Shown here piece after piece: positions 1-7,489 of a DNA stretch of 64,000 bases. The translations under genes were made by a program, and so were the position numbers. Source of the stretch: Chitinophagaceae bacterium. GTDB taxonomy: Bacteria > Bacteroidota > Bacteroidia > Chitinophagales > Chitinophagaceae. Numbering within the stretch: the stretch's first letter is position 1; the number at the start of each line of letters is the position of its first letter. Location of the stretch: positions 1-64,000 of the forward strand of contig JAIEMP010000019.1 in assembly GCA_019752045.1 (NCBI GenBank), read 5' to 3'. Under the pieces are notes generated by a model. It did not search any database. It had not been told where the DNA came from and worked only from the letters and a program-made list of their open reading frames with translations.

Positions 1-77
1 ATATGACTTTCTTATCATAACCCCGACTTTTAAGTCGGGGATTGAAACAAACGGTACTTGGCTTTAGCCATGACTTT
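1..77. repeat. 77-bp direct repeat, copy A (solo left end of the transposase element)
   Basis: Bases 1-77 recur exactly at 149-225, just upstream of the transposase gene. The unit holds a perfect palindrome (arms ccccgactt / aagtcgggg at 21-29 and 32-40, 2-base loop) and the 16-base motif ttggctttagccatga (58-73). Copy A has no gene attached before copy B begins, so it looks like a solo element end or a tandem duplication of the left flank. It starts at the window edge and may extend further left. Confidence 0.9.
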
Positions 78-148
78 ATTATTCCGTTGTGAATAGTTGT
101 ATGTCGCCTGAGTTATTCATGAGAGAATAAAGCCAATGATAGGATGGG

Positions 149-225
149 ATATGACTTTCTTATCATAACCCCGACTTTTAAGTCGGGGATTGAAACAAAC
201 GGTACTTGGCTTTAGCCATGACTTT
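149..225. repeat. 77-bp direct repeat, copy B (left end of the transposase element)
   Basis: Second exact copy of bases 1-77, separated from copy A by 71 bases. It ends 26 bases before the transposase start codon. Its palindrome lies at 169-188 and its 16-base motif at 206-221 is the exact inverted partner of 677-692 at the 3' end of the gene. This is the natural left boundary of the element. Confidence 0.9.
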
Positions 226-251
226 TTGTACTTTGATTCAAATCATTAATC

Positions 252-686
252 ATGGCTTATGTAAAGGTTTTAATACACGCTGTTTGGGGCACGAAGAATC
301 GTTACCCTTTCTTTGATAAAGAAACAAGGCCTTTGGTTTGGCAACACATGAAAAAGAATGCTCTGTTGAAAGGCATTTATATAGATGCTGTTGATGGTTA
401 TAGCGATCATGTTCATTGTTTGATGTATCTCAATACTGACATGAGTTTAGCCAAGCACATTCAATTAGTAAAAGGTGAAAGTTCATTTTGGCTAAACAAA
501 AGCGGACTATTGAAAAGCAAATTTGAATGGGCAGATAAATATTTTGCTGCTTCAGTAAGCGAAGAAAAAATTGGGATAGTAAGAAATTATATTAACAATC
601 AAGAAGAACATCATCAAAAAGTCACATTTCTTGAAGAGTACAACCACTTCCTGAGGCAATATGGCTTTGAGGAAGATCATGGCTAA
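252..686 (+). CDS. Y1 (HUH) transposase, IS200/IS605 TnpA or RAYT type
   Basis: The 144-residue protein has the size and motifs of Y1 transposases (PF01797). The metal-binding HUH pair is visible as H53-V-H55 in YSDHVHCLMYL. The probable nucleophile is Tyr113 in NYINNQ, followed four residues later by Gln117, the usual Y-x3-Q spacing. These enzymes cut and rejoin single-stranded DNA at hairpin ends through a 5'-phosphotyrosine link. Flanking palindromes at 169-188 and 706-733 fit that substrate. The frame is intact with no premature stop, so the enzyme may be active. The C terminus (EEDHG) is encoded by the right inverted repeat itself. IS200-type TnpA and RAYT proteins are hard to separate at this length; the missing tnpB and the REP-like palindromes lean slightly towards RAYT. 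Confidence 0.88.
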   Translation: MAYVKVLIHAVWGTKNRYPFFDKETRPLVWQHMKKNALLKGIYIDAVDGYSDHVHCLMYLNTDMSLAKHIQLVKGESSFWLNKSGLLKSKFEWADKYFAASVSEEKIGIVRNYINNQEEHHQKVTFLEEYNHFLRQYGFEEDHG

Positions 687-705
687 AGCCAATCAACTAA
701 ATACT

Positions 706-733
706 ATAACCCCGACTTAAAAGTCGGGGTTAT
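706..733. repeat. Perfect palindrome, right end of the transposase element
   Basis: Arms ataaccccgactt and aagtcggggttat (13 bases each) around an aa loop, starting 19 bases after the transposase stop codon. It matches the left palindromes in reverse complement. It could also act as a transcription terminator for the gene, but no T-run follows. Confidence 0.85.
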
Positions 734-762
734 AAATTATCTTCTATTATCAGCAACAAGTA

Positions 763-1200
763 TTAGCGATTCTGCTTCTTAAAATAAAATACGGAACTGT
801 CTGTACTCATAATTGAAAACTGCTCTTTACTGAATGACAGTACCTGTAAAGGTTGTATTTCAGAAAGTGTTTCACCTTCTTTGAAAACAAGGCGGGCACT
901 GTCTTTCCACTCATAGCTGCGTTTTACAGGAACAATACTGTCGCCGAGCAGTTGTGTAATGCTGCCATCTTCTTTAAACTGAAAATGATACTTTGAAAAA
1001 TTTGTGTCCAGTGCCATTGCCAGTAAGCCTGCTGTGCTTACTGAACCTGTTGCAGCAACCGAATCAATTTTCCATTCGCCGACAATTTTTTGCTGAAAAG
1101 CTGTTGAAGAAGTGTCAGGTGTTTTGTTTTGCTGCAGATAATAATACAAAGCTCCGCCAAGGGCTGCCAGAAGTATGACAGCCAAAATGATTTTGTTCAT
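763..1200 (-). CDS. Small membrane-anchored protein of unknown function, lipocalin-like
   Basis: 145 residues. An N-terminal hydrophobic segment (about residues 4-22) would act as a signal anchor, leaving a soluble domain of about 115 residues outside the cytoplasm. The domain opens with IVGEWKIDSV and has alternating strand-like stretches ending in SVFYFKKQNR. A G-x-W near the start followed by beta strands resembles the lipocalin-like domains common in Bacteroidota, but the match is weak and I do not assign a function. It lies alone between the transposase element and a 343-base gap. The start is the only sensible ATG, directly before the hydrophobic segment. Confidence 0.65.
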   Translation of the reverse strand: MNKIILAVILLAALGGALYYYLQQNKTPDTSSTAFQQKIVGEWKIDSVAATGSVSTAGLLAMALDTNFSKYHFQFKEDGSITQLLGDSIVPVKRSYEWKDSARLVFKEGETLSEIQPLQVLSFSKEQFSIMSTDSSVFYFKKQNR

Positions 1201-1543
1201 TTTGAAATGTTTTAGATGATTGATTAATTAAGAAAACAGAATGCAGAAGCAGCGGAGTAATTGCTGAATTCATTTGCCGGCTGAACAAATTATTCAACTG
1301 GTGAAGCATCCTGAAAGAAGAACAGATTCTTTTGCAACAGAATCTTACATTGATACCTGCTGACAGCAAAATGTAACCGAAGCTATTTGTTAAAGAAAGC
1401 TAAGAGTTCTAAAGATTGAAAGGAGATTAATGAGTTAAGTACTCATCGTTGCAGAGTAATTATAAAAGGAAAAAGTCCTGATAATAAAAAAGAGATGGCT
1501 ACAATTTCTGCAACCATCTCTTTTCACTCTTTGAACTCTTAGC
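1201..1543. other. Intergenic gap with one terminator, otherwise featureless
   Basis: A 343-base AT-rich gap. The only structure I can support is the leftward terminator at 1487-1524. Short open frames here overlap neighbours in the wrong frame and show no domain. Confidence 0.6.
1487..1524 (-). terminator. Rho-independent terminator of the EVE gene
   Basis: Perfect 11-base stem (aaaagagatgg at 1488-1498 with ccatctctttt at 1514-1524). Read leftward, the stem is followed by a T-run from the A-tract at 1485-1491. It lies 20 bases past the stop of the EVE gene. Confidence 0.85.
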
Positions 1544-1951
1544 CTACTCACCTGCCAGTTCCAGCACCACTTTCCATTCTGCATCTGTTACCTTTCCTAC
1601 ACTTAACCGGCCGAGTCGCAAAAGATCCATATTCGCTAATCGTTCGTCTGATTTCATTTGTGCCAGTGTTACGGGTTTCTTCAGCTTTCTTACGGGTTTA
1701 AAATCAACCACCACCCAAGCATCTTCTTCCGTTGTGGGATCGGGGTATGATTCCCTGGCAACTTTGGCAATGCCTACAATTTCCAATCCTTCGTTGCTGT
1801 GATAAAAAAACACCTCATCCCCTTTCTTCATATCACGGAGATTATTTCTTGCAGCATAATTACGTACGCCATCCCAAAAGGTTTGTTTGTCTTTTACAAA
1901 CTGATCCCAACTGTATTTAAACGGTTCAGATTTAATTAACCAATAAGCCAT
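1544..1951 (-). CDS. EVE domain-containing protein
   Basis: 135 residues forming one EVE domain (PF01878), a PUA-like fold thought to bind modified nucleotides or RNA. The hallmark opening AYWLIKSEP is present, followed by FWDGVRNYAARNNLRD and MKKGDEVFFYHSN, which form the ligand pocket in the family; VGIAKV and the later PVRKLKKPVTL continue the fold. Length matches stand-alone bacterial EVE proteins and human THYN1-like cores. The substrate cannot be read from sequence. The gene is followed by its own terminator (1487-1524). The gap upstream contains an inverted TTTGAAGATT repeat. Confidence 0.92.
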   Translation of the reverse strand: MAYWLIKSEPFKYSWDQFVKDKQTFWDGVRNYAARNNLRDMKKGDEVFFYHSNEGLEIVGIAKVARESYPDPTTEEDAWVVVDFKPVRKLKKPVTLAQMKSDERLANMDLLRLGRLSVGKVTDAEWKVVLELAGE

Positions 1952-1957
1952 AGCTGA

Positions 1958-2054
1958 TTTGAAAATTTGAAGATTAAGAATTTGAAAATTAATAAATCAT
2001 TCTGAATCGTGAAGCTGGTGAAACCGAAATCTTCAAATCACCAATCTTCAAATT
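1958..2054. repeat. Inverted AT-rich TTTGAAGATT-type intergenic repeat
   Basis: Left arm 1958-1990 is built from tttgaaaattt / tttgaagatt words; the right arm 2028-2054 has the same words in reverse complement (aatcttcaaa twice). About 37 unrelated bases separate the arms. It fills nearly all of the gap between the EVE and LutA-like genes. Confidence 0.7.
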
Positions 2055-2057
2055 GCA

Positions 2058-2777
2058 CTACCACCCACTCGCCAGCACATCTGCAATATGCATCGTCTTG
2101 AGATGGTGGCCTTTTTCTTTGATGTATCCTTCGAGGTGCATCAAACAACTTAAATCAGTTGAGATCATGTACTCAGCACCGGTAGCCAATGCATTGTTTA
2201 CTTTTTGATCGGCCATGGCAATGGAGATGGGTTCAAACTTTACAGCAAATGTGCCACCAAAACCACAACAGGTTTCCACATCATTCATTTCAACCAGTTC
2301 TAAACCCTGCACGTTGCTTAATAAATTACGTGGACCTTCTTTGATCTTACATTCACGAAGTGCAGCGCAACTGTCGTGGTAAGTTGCTTTGCCTTGCAGC
2401 TTTGCACCAAGATCAGTTACTTTTAAAACATCGGTTAAAAACTCACTGAATTCATACATGCGTTTATTCATGTCCTTCACTTCATTGTGAACCGATGAGT
2501 TATCGAAGATCTTCCCATAATAATTTCGCACAAAGCCTGCGCAGGAAGCACTTGGTGCAACAATATAATCTGTTCCGGAAAAATCTTTAATGAATTTACC
2601 TGCTACATCTTTACACTCATCCTGGAAACCTGCATTAAAAGCCGGTTGTCCGCAACAGGTTTGGTTGGTATTGTATTCTACATGGCATCCCAGCTTCTCC
2701 AGCACCTTTACCATATTAAAGGCGGTTTGCGGATATAACTGATCTACAAAGCAGGGAATAAATAATTGAATGTTCAT
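2058..2777 (-). CDS. lutA: LutA-type (Fe-S)-binding protein with two CCG domains
   Basis: 239 residues. Two cysteine-rich CCG domains (PF02754) are visible: the first has C9 (IPCFVDQLYPQ), the pair in TCCGQPAFNAG (C41, C42) and SASCAGF; the second has HDSCAALREC and ETCCGFGGTFA. This is the LutA/YkgE pattern. LutA, with LutB and LutC, oxidises L-lactate; neither partner is next to this gene, so the substrate is inferred. The start is set at ATG 2777 because the family begins with MNIQLFIPCF; an upstream in-frame ATG (2807) would add ten hydrophobic residues with no counterpart. It may be cotranscribed with ribH, which ends 95 bases upstream. Confidence 0.85.
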   Translation of the reverse strand: MNIQLFIPCFVDQLYPQTAFNMVKVLEKLGCHVEYNTNQTCCGQPAFNAGFQDECKDVAGKFIKDFSGTDYIVAPSASCAGFVRNYYGKIFDNSSVHNEVKDMNKRMYEFSEFLTDVLKVTDLGAKLQGKATYHDSCAALRECKIKEGPRNLLSNVQGLELVEMNDVETCCGFGGTFAVKFEPISIAMADQKVNNALATGAEYMISTDLSCLMHLEGYIKEKGHHLKTMHIADVLASGW

Positions 2778-2872
2778 AATATACAAAAGCAATAAACTAA
2801 AAAACACTCTTTGCCGGAAAGTAAAATAAGGCGGGAAGAAAACAAAACAACTTCCCGTTTTACCGGCTACAT

Positions 2873-3379
2873 CTATTTCTTCAACGATAAATTCAATGCG
2901 ATCATCTTTAATGCGGTAATAGCACTCTCTTCTCCTTTATGACCATGTGCGCCGCCAATCCGTTCAATGGCCTGTTGTTGATTTTCTACTGTAAGCACAC
3001 CAAAGATCACCGGCACATCCATATTCAGGTTCAGCATCGTTACACCATCTGTAACAGCTTTACATACATAATCAAAATGCGGTGTATCGCCTCTTACAAC
3101 ACAGCCCAGAGTAATAAATGCATGCGGACGGGTATTGATATGCCTTGATTTATTTTCCCAGTACATTTTTACTGCAAATGGAATTTCTACAGCACCGGGT
3201 ACTGTTATAGTAATCACTTCTTTCACTCCAAACTCCTGCAGCTTGTTTCTGCAACCGTTTTCCAGAGCGTCCACAATGGCTGCGTTCCATTCGGTGCGAA
3301 CCAAAACAACACAGGCACCCGAAAAATCATGAGTGCCTGCATTCAACTGATATAAATTACTATTGCTTACCTCTGCCAT
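2873..3379 (-). CDS. ribH: 6,7-dimethyl-8-ribityllumazine synthase
   Basis: 168 residues, normal for lumazine synthase. The enzyme condenses 5-amino-6-ribitylaminouracil with dihydroxybutanone phosphate in riboflavin synthesis and forms large capsid-like oligomers. Visible motifs: VRTEWNAAIVDALENG near the N terminus, VPGAVEIPFA (substrate loop), FITLGCVVRGDTPHFDYV with the catalytic His, and PVIFGVLTVENQQQA. The gene lies 26 bases after the TPR gene and is probably read from that promoter. Such a TPR-ribH pairing recurs in Bacteroidota as far as I recall. No FMN riboswitch is seen upstream. Confidence 0.97.
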   Translation of the reverse strand: MAEVSNSNLYQLNAGTHDFSGACVVLVRTEWNAAIVDALENGCRNKLQEFGVKEVITITVPGAVEIPFAVKMYWENKSRHINTRPHAFITLGCVVRGDTPHFDYVCKAVTDGVTMLNLNMDVPVIFGVLTVENQQQAIERIGGAHGHKGEESAITALKMIALNLSLKK

Positions 3380-3405
3380 AATACTAAAGGGTTAAGCGTA
3401 CATGA

Positions 3406-4095
3406 TTAATCTACATTTACAACTCCTAAACGTGCAAGGTATTTATCGGCCAATGCCCCTGTAGATGTTTTAGGATATTTTTCCTTCAGCAACTTCAGCA
3501 TTTCTGTTGCTTTTTCTTTTTTACCATTTACTTCATAAGCCATTGCTGCACGGAATAAGTTTTCAGATGATGTGTATTCATCTTTCGCATTCAGCTTACC
3601 TGCTTTTTCATACATCTCAGCGCCCTGCTCTTTTTTATCGGTGCTCATATAAGCATCGCCTAACATGCGCCAGGCTGCACTCTGAATTTGTGTGGCATCG
3701 GTTGAAAAATCTTCAAGGTATTTAATGGCATTCTTAAAATCGCCTTTACGCAGATAGATTGATCCTGCGTAGTAATGCGCCAGATTTGCAGCCGTAGTAC
3801 CACTGTATGTTTTCATCACTTTTAAAAATCCGGCTGATGATCCGTCACCATTCAATGCCAGATCCAATGAGTCCATTGCATAATATGCTTCAGCACGGCT
3901 CATGGCCTCAATGCTCTTTTTTTCGTTCGGCGCCTTAAAGAAGTTGTTATAAATTAGGTAACCTCCGGCAAGCAGAATCACTAAGCCGTCAATATAAGTG
4001 ATGGGTTTTGAAAAACGACCCCAAAAATCTTTCGCTTGTTTAATGGCCTGCACATCGTTTAACTCTTCTGCAGTTGTTTTTTTTGTTTCAGACAT
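3406..4095 (-). CDS. Membrane-anchored tetratricopeptide-repeat protein
   Basis: 229 residues. A cytoplasmic N-terminal stretch is followed by one transmembrane segment (about residues 33-52, ITYIDGLVILLAGGYLIYNN), then TPR-like helical pairs outside the membrane (AHYYAGSIYLRKGDFKNAIKY, AAWRMLGDAYMSTDKKEQGA, NLFRAAMAYEVNGKKEKA). The layout resembles YfgM-type single-pass TPR proteins that scaffold other envelope proteins. No catalytic motif is present. It sits between pdhA (55 bases upstream) and ribH (26 bases downstream) on the same strand. The partner is unknown. Confidence 0.85.
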   Translation of the reverse strand: MSETKKTTAEELNDVQAIKQAKDFWGRFSKPITYIDGLVILLAGGYLIYNNFFKAPNEKKSIEAMSRAEAYYAMDSLDLALNGDGSSAGFLKVMKTYSGTTAANLAHYYAGSIYLRKGDFKNAIKYLEDFSTDATQIQSAAWRMLGDAYMSTDKKEQGAEMYEKAGKLNAKDEYTSSENLFRAAMAYEVNGKKEKATEMLKLLKEKYPKTSTGALADKYLARLGVVNVD

Positions 4096-4150
4096 GTTTA
4101 TTAATTCTTGTTAAGTATTTTTTGTTTTATGGGTTGTAGATACCATTATA

Positions 4151-5143
4151 TCAATCTACAATAAAAGGATAATTCTGATCTACGTACACATCCTTGAGCA
4201 ATTCATCTGCATCGGGCCATGCACTTTCTTCAGCAAACTGAACACTCTCTTCCACTTCTGCACGTACTCGTTCGTTAATCACTTCAATGTCGGCTTCACT
4301 TACACCAAACACTTCGAGCAATTTCTTTTTCGAAGTTTCAATCGGATCACGCTCTTTGTACTCTTCTACTTCTTCTTTAGTACGGTATTTCTGCGGATCG
4401 CTCATGGAGTGACCTTTGTAGCGGTATGTTTTTATTTCAATTAAAGTTGGGCCATCACCTTTTCTTGCACGGTTTACTGCACGTGCCACACTTTCATGTA
4501 CACTTTCAGGATCCATTCCATCAATACTATCTGCAGGCATTTCATATGCATCAGCCAGTTTATAAATATCCACAACGTTACTGGTACGGTGTACCGATGT
4601 ACCCATTGCGTAATTGTTATTCTCACAAATAAATATCACCGGCAATTTCCAGAGCATTGCAAGGTTAAATGTTTCGTGCAACATGCCTTGGCGTGCAGCT
4701 CCATCGCCAAAAAACGACAGACAAACATTATCTGTTCCCTTGTATTTTTCAGCAAACGCCAAACCAGCTCCTGTACCAATCTGTGCACCCACAATACCAT
4801 GTCCGCCAAAGAAACCAACATCCACACCAAAAAAGTGCATACTTCCACCCTTGCCTTTTGAGCAACCGGTTGCTTTTCCATATAACTCGGCCATACAACT
4901 TTTAGCGCTTACGCCTTTGGCAATAGCCAATCCATGATCACGGTAAGCAGTGATCATTTTATCTTCGCCTTTTGTTGCAGTCATACAACCCGCAGCAATG
5001 GCTTCCTGCCCAATATACAAATGGCAAAAGCCACGGATTTTTTGCATTCCATAAAGCTGACCTGCTTTTTCCTCAAACCGACGAAGTAAAAGCATCAACT
5101 CGTACCAGTATAAGTAAGTTTCTTTTGTGAATTTAGTGGCCAC
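4151..5143 (-). CDS. pdhA: Pyruvate dehydrogenase E1 component, alpha subunit
   Basis: 330 residues from a GTG start. E1-alpha binds thiamine diphosphate and decarboxylates pyruvate with the beta subunit. The ThDP signature runs from GDGAARQGMLHETFNLA to ENNNYA, and the phosphorylation-loop region YRYKGHSMSDP is clear. The open frame extends 51 codons further upstream, but family members begin (V/M)ATKFTKETYLYWYELM, and a -7 promoter element (5164-5171) lies inside the extension, so I place the start at GTG 5143. The beta subunit is not adjacent, which is common in this group. The E1 alpha could in principle serve a branched-chain complex, but the sequence reads as the pyruvate type. Confidence 0.93.
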   Translation of the reverse strand: MATKFTKETYLYWYELMLLLRRFEEKAGQLYGMQKIRGFCHLYIGQEAIAAGCMTATKGEDKMITAYRDHGLAIAKGVSAKSCMAELYGKATGCSKGKGGSMHFFGVDVGFFGGHGIVGAQIGTGAGLAFAEKYKGTDNVCLSFFGDGAARQGMLHETFNLAMLWKLPVIFICENNNYAMGTSVHRTSNVVDIYKLADAYEMPADSIDGMDPESVHESVARAVNRARKGDGPTLIEIKTYRYKGHSMSDPQKYRTKEEVEEYKERDPIETSKKKLLEVFGVSEADIEVINERVRAEVEESVQFAEESAWPDADELLKDVYVDQNYPFIVD

Positions 5144-5163
5144 GTCGTAATTTTTTAGAGTGG

Positions 5164-5171
5164 CAAAGATA
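5164..5171 (-). promoter_or_regulatory. Bacteroidota -7 element of pdhA (TATCTTTG)
   Basis: Read leftward, the bases are TATCTTTG, an exact match to TAnnTTTG. It lies 21 bases upstream of the GTG start, giving a leader of roughly 14 bases. No clear -33 TTTG is seen at the usual distance. Confidence 0.6.
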
Positions 5172-5260
5172 AGGGGACATAGGCAATTTATACAGCCGGA
5201 TTTTAAGGTGTGGATTTTTATGTAACCGGCTGTTTTGCCCTGATTTAGGTTCATTGGTGC

Positions 5261-5420
5261 CCGCCCGCTCGTAGCTTCGGCGAAGACGGGTCGCACTCTT
5301 GTACATTGTCAAGTCTATTCAATAACCCACCCCTTTCATCATCACTAATGATGTAGCTAATAATGCCCCTCCAGGGAGGGGATTAACCACTCTGAGAACT
5401 CTGTGTCTCTGTGTGCCACC
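5261..5420. repeat. Composite intergenic repeats between pdhA and recF
   Basis: Within the 382-base gap (5144-5525) three motifs sit side by side: a GC-rich tract (5261-5293, gcttcggcgaagacgggtcg), a perfect hairpin cccctcc-ag-ggagggg (5366-5381), and a ctctgtgt-type tract (5389-5420). None reads as a gene or tRNA. They look like dispersed intergenic repeats of this genome. Confidence 0.5.
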
Positions 5421-5461
5421 TTCCTAACCTTTTCTCATTGTCCATTGCCCATTCCCCATTG

Positions 5462-5517
5462 CTTCCTTCTTCTCACTTCCTTCTTCTCACTTCCTTCTTC
5501 TCACTTCCTTCTTATCT
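5462..5517. repeat. 14-bp tandem repeat directly upstream of recF
   Basis: Three exact copies of cttccttcttctca (5462-5475, 5476-5489, 5490-5503) and a fourth degenerate copy (5504-5517) that ends 8 bases before the recF start. The last copy contains TATCTTG, close to a -7 element. Copy number could vary by slippage. Confidence 0.9.
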
Positions 5518-5525
5518 TGCAGGCA

Positions 5526-6617
5526 ATGCTTTTGCTCAAGTCTGTTGCAGTAACCCAGTTTAAAAATTATGCCCATCAACGTTTTGTGTTTGATGAAAAC
5601 ATTGTTGCCATTACCGGACCCAACGGTATTGGCAAAACCAATTTGCTTGATGCCATTCATTATCTCTGTTTCACCAAAAGTTATTTTTCAGGGACAGACA
5701 GTAACAATGTGCTGCACGGAGCCAATGGATTTAGAATAGAAGGAATATACAGCGAAGCCTCAACAGAAATCAATACCACTGTCATTCTCCGTGAAAACGG
5801 AAAAAAAGAAGTGATCTGCAACAGAGCGCCTTATGAAAAATTTTCGCAGCATATCGGTAAATATCCCTGTGTGGTCATTGCACCCGATGATGTTGAACTC
5901 ATTATAGGTGGCAGTGAAGAACGCAGAAAGTTTTTAGACACCCTGCTTTCTCAACTTGATGCAGATTATCTGCAACAACTGATTGTGTACAATAAAGTGC
6001 TGCAGCAACGGAACAGTTATTTAAAATCGGCTGCACAAACGCAAACAAGAAATGCTTCTTTGCTGGAAGTGCTGGATGAACAATTATTAACTGCCGGAAA
6101 TTTTATTCATCAAAAAAGATCAAATTTTCTTCCTGCCTTTAACCAGGCGGTGGTAGCATTTTATAAAATCATTGCAGGCAAGCATGAGCCGGTGCAGGTG
6201 CAATACCAAAGTCAATTGTTGCTTGAACCGTTTGAGCAATTATTGCAACATACAAGGGAACGGGATTACCTGTTGCAACGTACTTCAACAGGTGTACATA
6301 AAGATGATCTCCATTTTCTGTTGAGTGATGAAGCATTTAAACAAACGGCATCGCAGGGGCAACGCAAAAGTTTACTCTTCAGTTTAAAACTTGCAGAAGC
6401 TGAAACACTGAAACAATACAAAGGCTATGCTCCTTTGTTACTTCTTGATGATGTGTTTGAAAAATTAGATGAACAACGGATGCACAACCTCCTGTCTTAT
6501 GTTTGTACACAACATGGCGGTCAAGTTTTTTTAACAGATACCCATCAGCAACGGATGATCAACGCATTTCAAGAGTTGGGCATGAAGGTGCAAGTGGTGG
6601 AGTTAAACCCGAAATAA
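5526..6617 (+). CDS. recF: DNA replication and repair protein RecF
   Basis: 363 residues, the usual RecF length. RecF is an SMC-like ATPase that loads RecA at gaps with RecO and RecR. Visible motifs: Walker A GPNGIGKTNLLDA, the ABC-type signature SQGQRKSLLFSLKLAEA and Walker B LLLLDDVFEKLD. The open frame starts 41 codons earlier, but that extension translates the 14-base repeat tract, so the start is set at ATG 5526 (MLLLKSVAVTQFKNY, matching the family). The next gene begins 6 bases after its stop, and a DciA-like gene follows, a recF neighbourhood seen in many bacteria. Confidence 0.97.
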   Translation: MLLLKSVAVTQFKNYAHQRFVFDENIVAITGPNGIGKTNLLDAIHYLCFTKSYFSGTDSNNVLHGANGFRIEGIYSEASTEINTTVILRENGKKEVICNRAPYEKFSQHIGKYPCVVIAPDDVELIIGGSEERRKFLDTLLSQLDADYLQQLIVYNKVLQQRNSYLKSAAQTQTRNASLLEVLDEQLLTAGNFIHQKRSNFLPAFNQAVVAFYKIIAGKHEPVQVQYQSQLLLEPFEQLLQHTRERDYLLQRTSTGVHKDDLHFLLSDEAFKQTASQGQRKSLLFSLKLAEAETLKQYKGYAPLLLLDDVFEKLDEQRMHNLLSYVCTQHGGQVFLTDTHQQRMINAFQELGMKVQVVELNPK

Positions 6618-6623
6618 GCAAAT

Positions 6624-7163
6624 ATGGAAAGATATATTACGCAGGAACAAAAATCTGATCTGCTTAAAATCGGAATCTACCAGATAGCAGGCGGCACTAT
6701 TGGTATACTACTTCTGATATGGATGATTCTAAAAGCTGCTGATCTGAATGTTGGCGTCATCCTGATTGTTGCAATGATGGCTTCCCTTTTTATTTTTTCA
6801 ATTGCCGCAGGAACAGCCTGTATTTATTTAAAGGGAAATGCAACAAAACTTTCTCTCATTAACCAGATACTCCAGATAGTTGGTTTTGTTTTTCTTGGTT
6901 TCGGCTATCAATATGCCGCAGGGCTTTATTTTTCATTGGGATTAGATTTAACTGAATCATTGAATTTCAATTTTGGCTTTGGTATATCAAAAGTTATTCT
7001 GAACCTTAATACAGATGCTGACAAAATTGAATTTCACTTTAACCTAGTTGCAACAGGCCTTTCAATCTGGATCAATCAACTCCATAAAAGAATCAATGAG
7101 GAAATAAAGGTTCGGAAAATTTCTGAATTAGGAATTGGCGACAACATATCTGAGTCGGAATGA
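6624..7163 (+). CDS. Hypothetical multi-pass membrane protein
   Basis: 179 residues, not recognised. Three or four hydrophobic segments (around residues 16-36, 42-66, 84-106 and possibly 145-155) suggest an inner-membrane protein. A glycine/phenylalanine-rich stretch, NFNFGFGIS, lies near residue 115. The C-terminal tail is charged and rich in Lys and Glu. It is wedged between recF (6 bases) and the DciA-like gene (37 bases) and is probably cotranscribed, but this insertion is not part of the usual recF neighbourhood and gives no hint of its job. Confidence 0.6.
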   Translation: MERYITQEQKSDLLKIGIYQIAGGTIGILLLIWMILKAADLNVGVILIVAMMASLFIFSIAAGTACIYLKGNATKLSLINQILQIVGFVFLGFGYQYAAGLYFSLGLDLTESLNFNFGFGISKVILNLNTDADKIEFHFNLVATGLSIWINQLHKRINEEIKVRKISELGIGDNISESE

Positions 7164-7200
7164 AAAACAGTATGTTGATAATAAAAATTACCTTTACCTC

Positions 7201-7482
7201 ATGGGTGAATTATCTATACAGGAAGCAATGCAACAGTTTCTGGAGAAAAGCAAACTGAAACAACGGGTAAGAGCTTTGGAGATAAAAGATGTATGGGAAG
7301 ACCTGATGGGTAAAACCATTGCCAAATACACAGAAGATATTAAGCTCGTTAATCAACAACTCATAATTACCACCAGTATGGCTCCGTTAAAACAGGAGTT
7401 GATTTTTCAACGTGAAAAAATCCGCAACCGCATTAACGAACTCTTTAATGAGCATGCAGTAAAAGAAGTGATTATTAAGTAA
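7201..7482 (+). CDS. DUF721 (DciA-like) protein
   Basis: 93 residues from ATG 7201 (MGELSIQEAMQQFLEKSKLK). The DUF721 core is seen in RALEIKDVWEDLMGKTIAKYT and the later LIITTSMAPLKQELIFQREKI. In other bacteria DciA helps load the replicative helicase DnaB, and genes of this family often sit beside recF, as here. The open frame continues 22 codons upstream, overlapping the previous gene, but the upstream residues do not match the family. Helicase loading is inferred from family and position only. Confidence 0.85.
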   Translation: MGELSIQEAMQQFLEKSKLKQRVRALEIKDVWEDLMGKTIAKYTEDIKLVNQQLIITTSMAPLKQELIFQREKIRNRINELFNEHAVKEVIIK

Positions 7483-7489
7483 CAACGTA

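Larger units (their letters stand above)
149..733 (+). mobile_element. IS200/REPtron-like element: Y1 transposase gene between inverted palindromes
   Basis: A single-gene element bounded by two related palindromes. The left one (169-188) is ccccgactt-tt-aagtcgggg; the right one (706-733) has 13-base perfect arms and loop aa, so it is the same palindrome in the opposite orientation. Inside these, a 16-base perfect inverted repeat (206-221 and 677-692) brackets the gene, and its right arm contains the gene's last two sense codons and stop codon. IS200/IS605 and RAYT transposases are known to recognise hairpins as single-stranded DNA. There is no accessory tnpB. Whether this is a mobile IS or a domesticated RAYT with REP-type palindromes cannot be decided from one copy. 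Confidence 0.7.

Noticed and set aside
1..225. CRISPR array
   Set aside because: Only two copies of a 77-base repeat with one 71-base spacer and no cas genes; the repeat matches transposase element ends.
5403..5525. N-terminal extension of RecF
   Set aside because: It translates the 14-base tandem repeat and has no match to RecF N termini.
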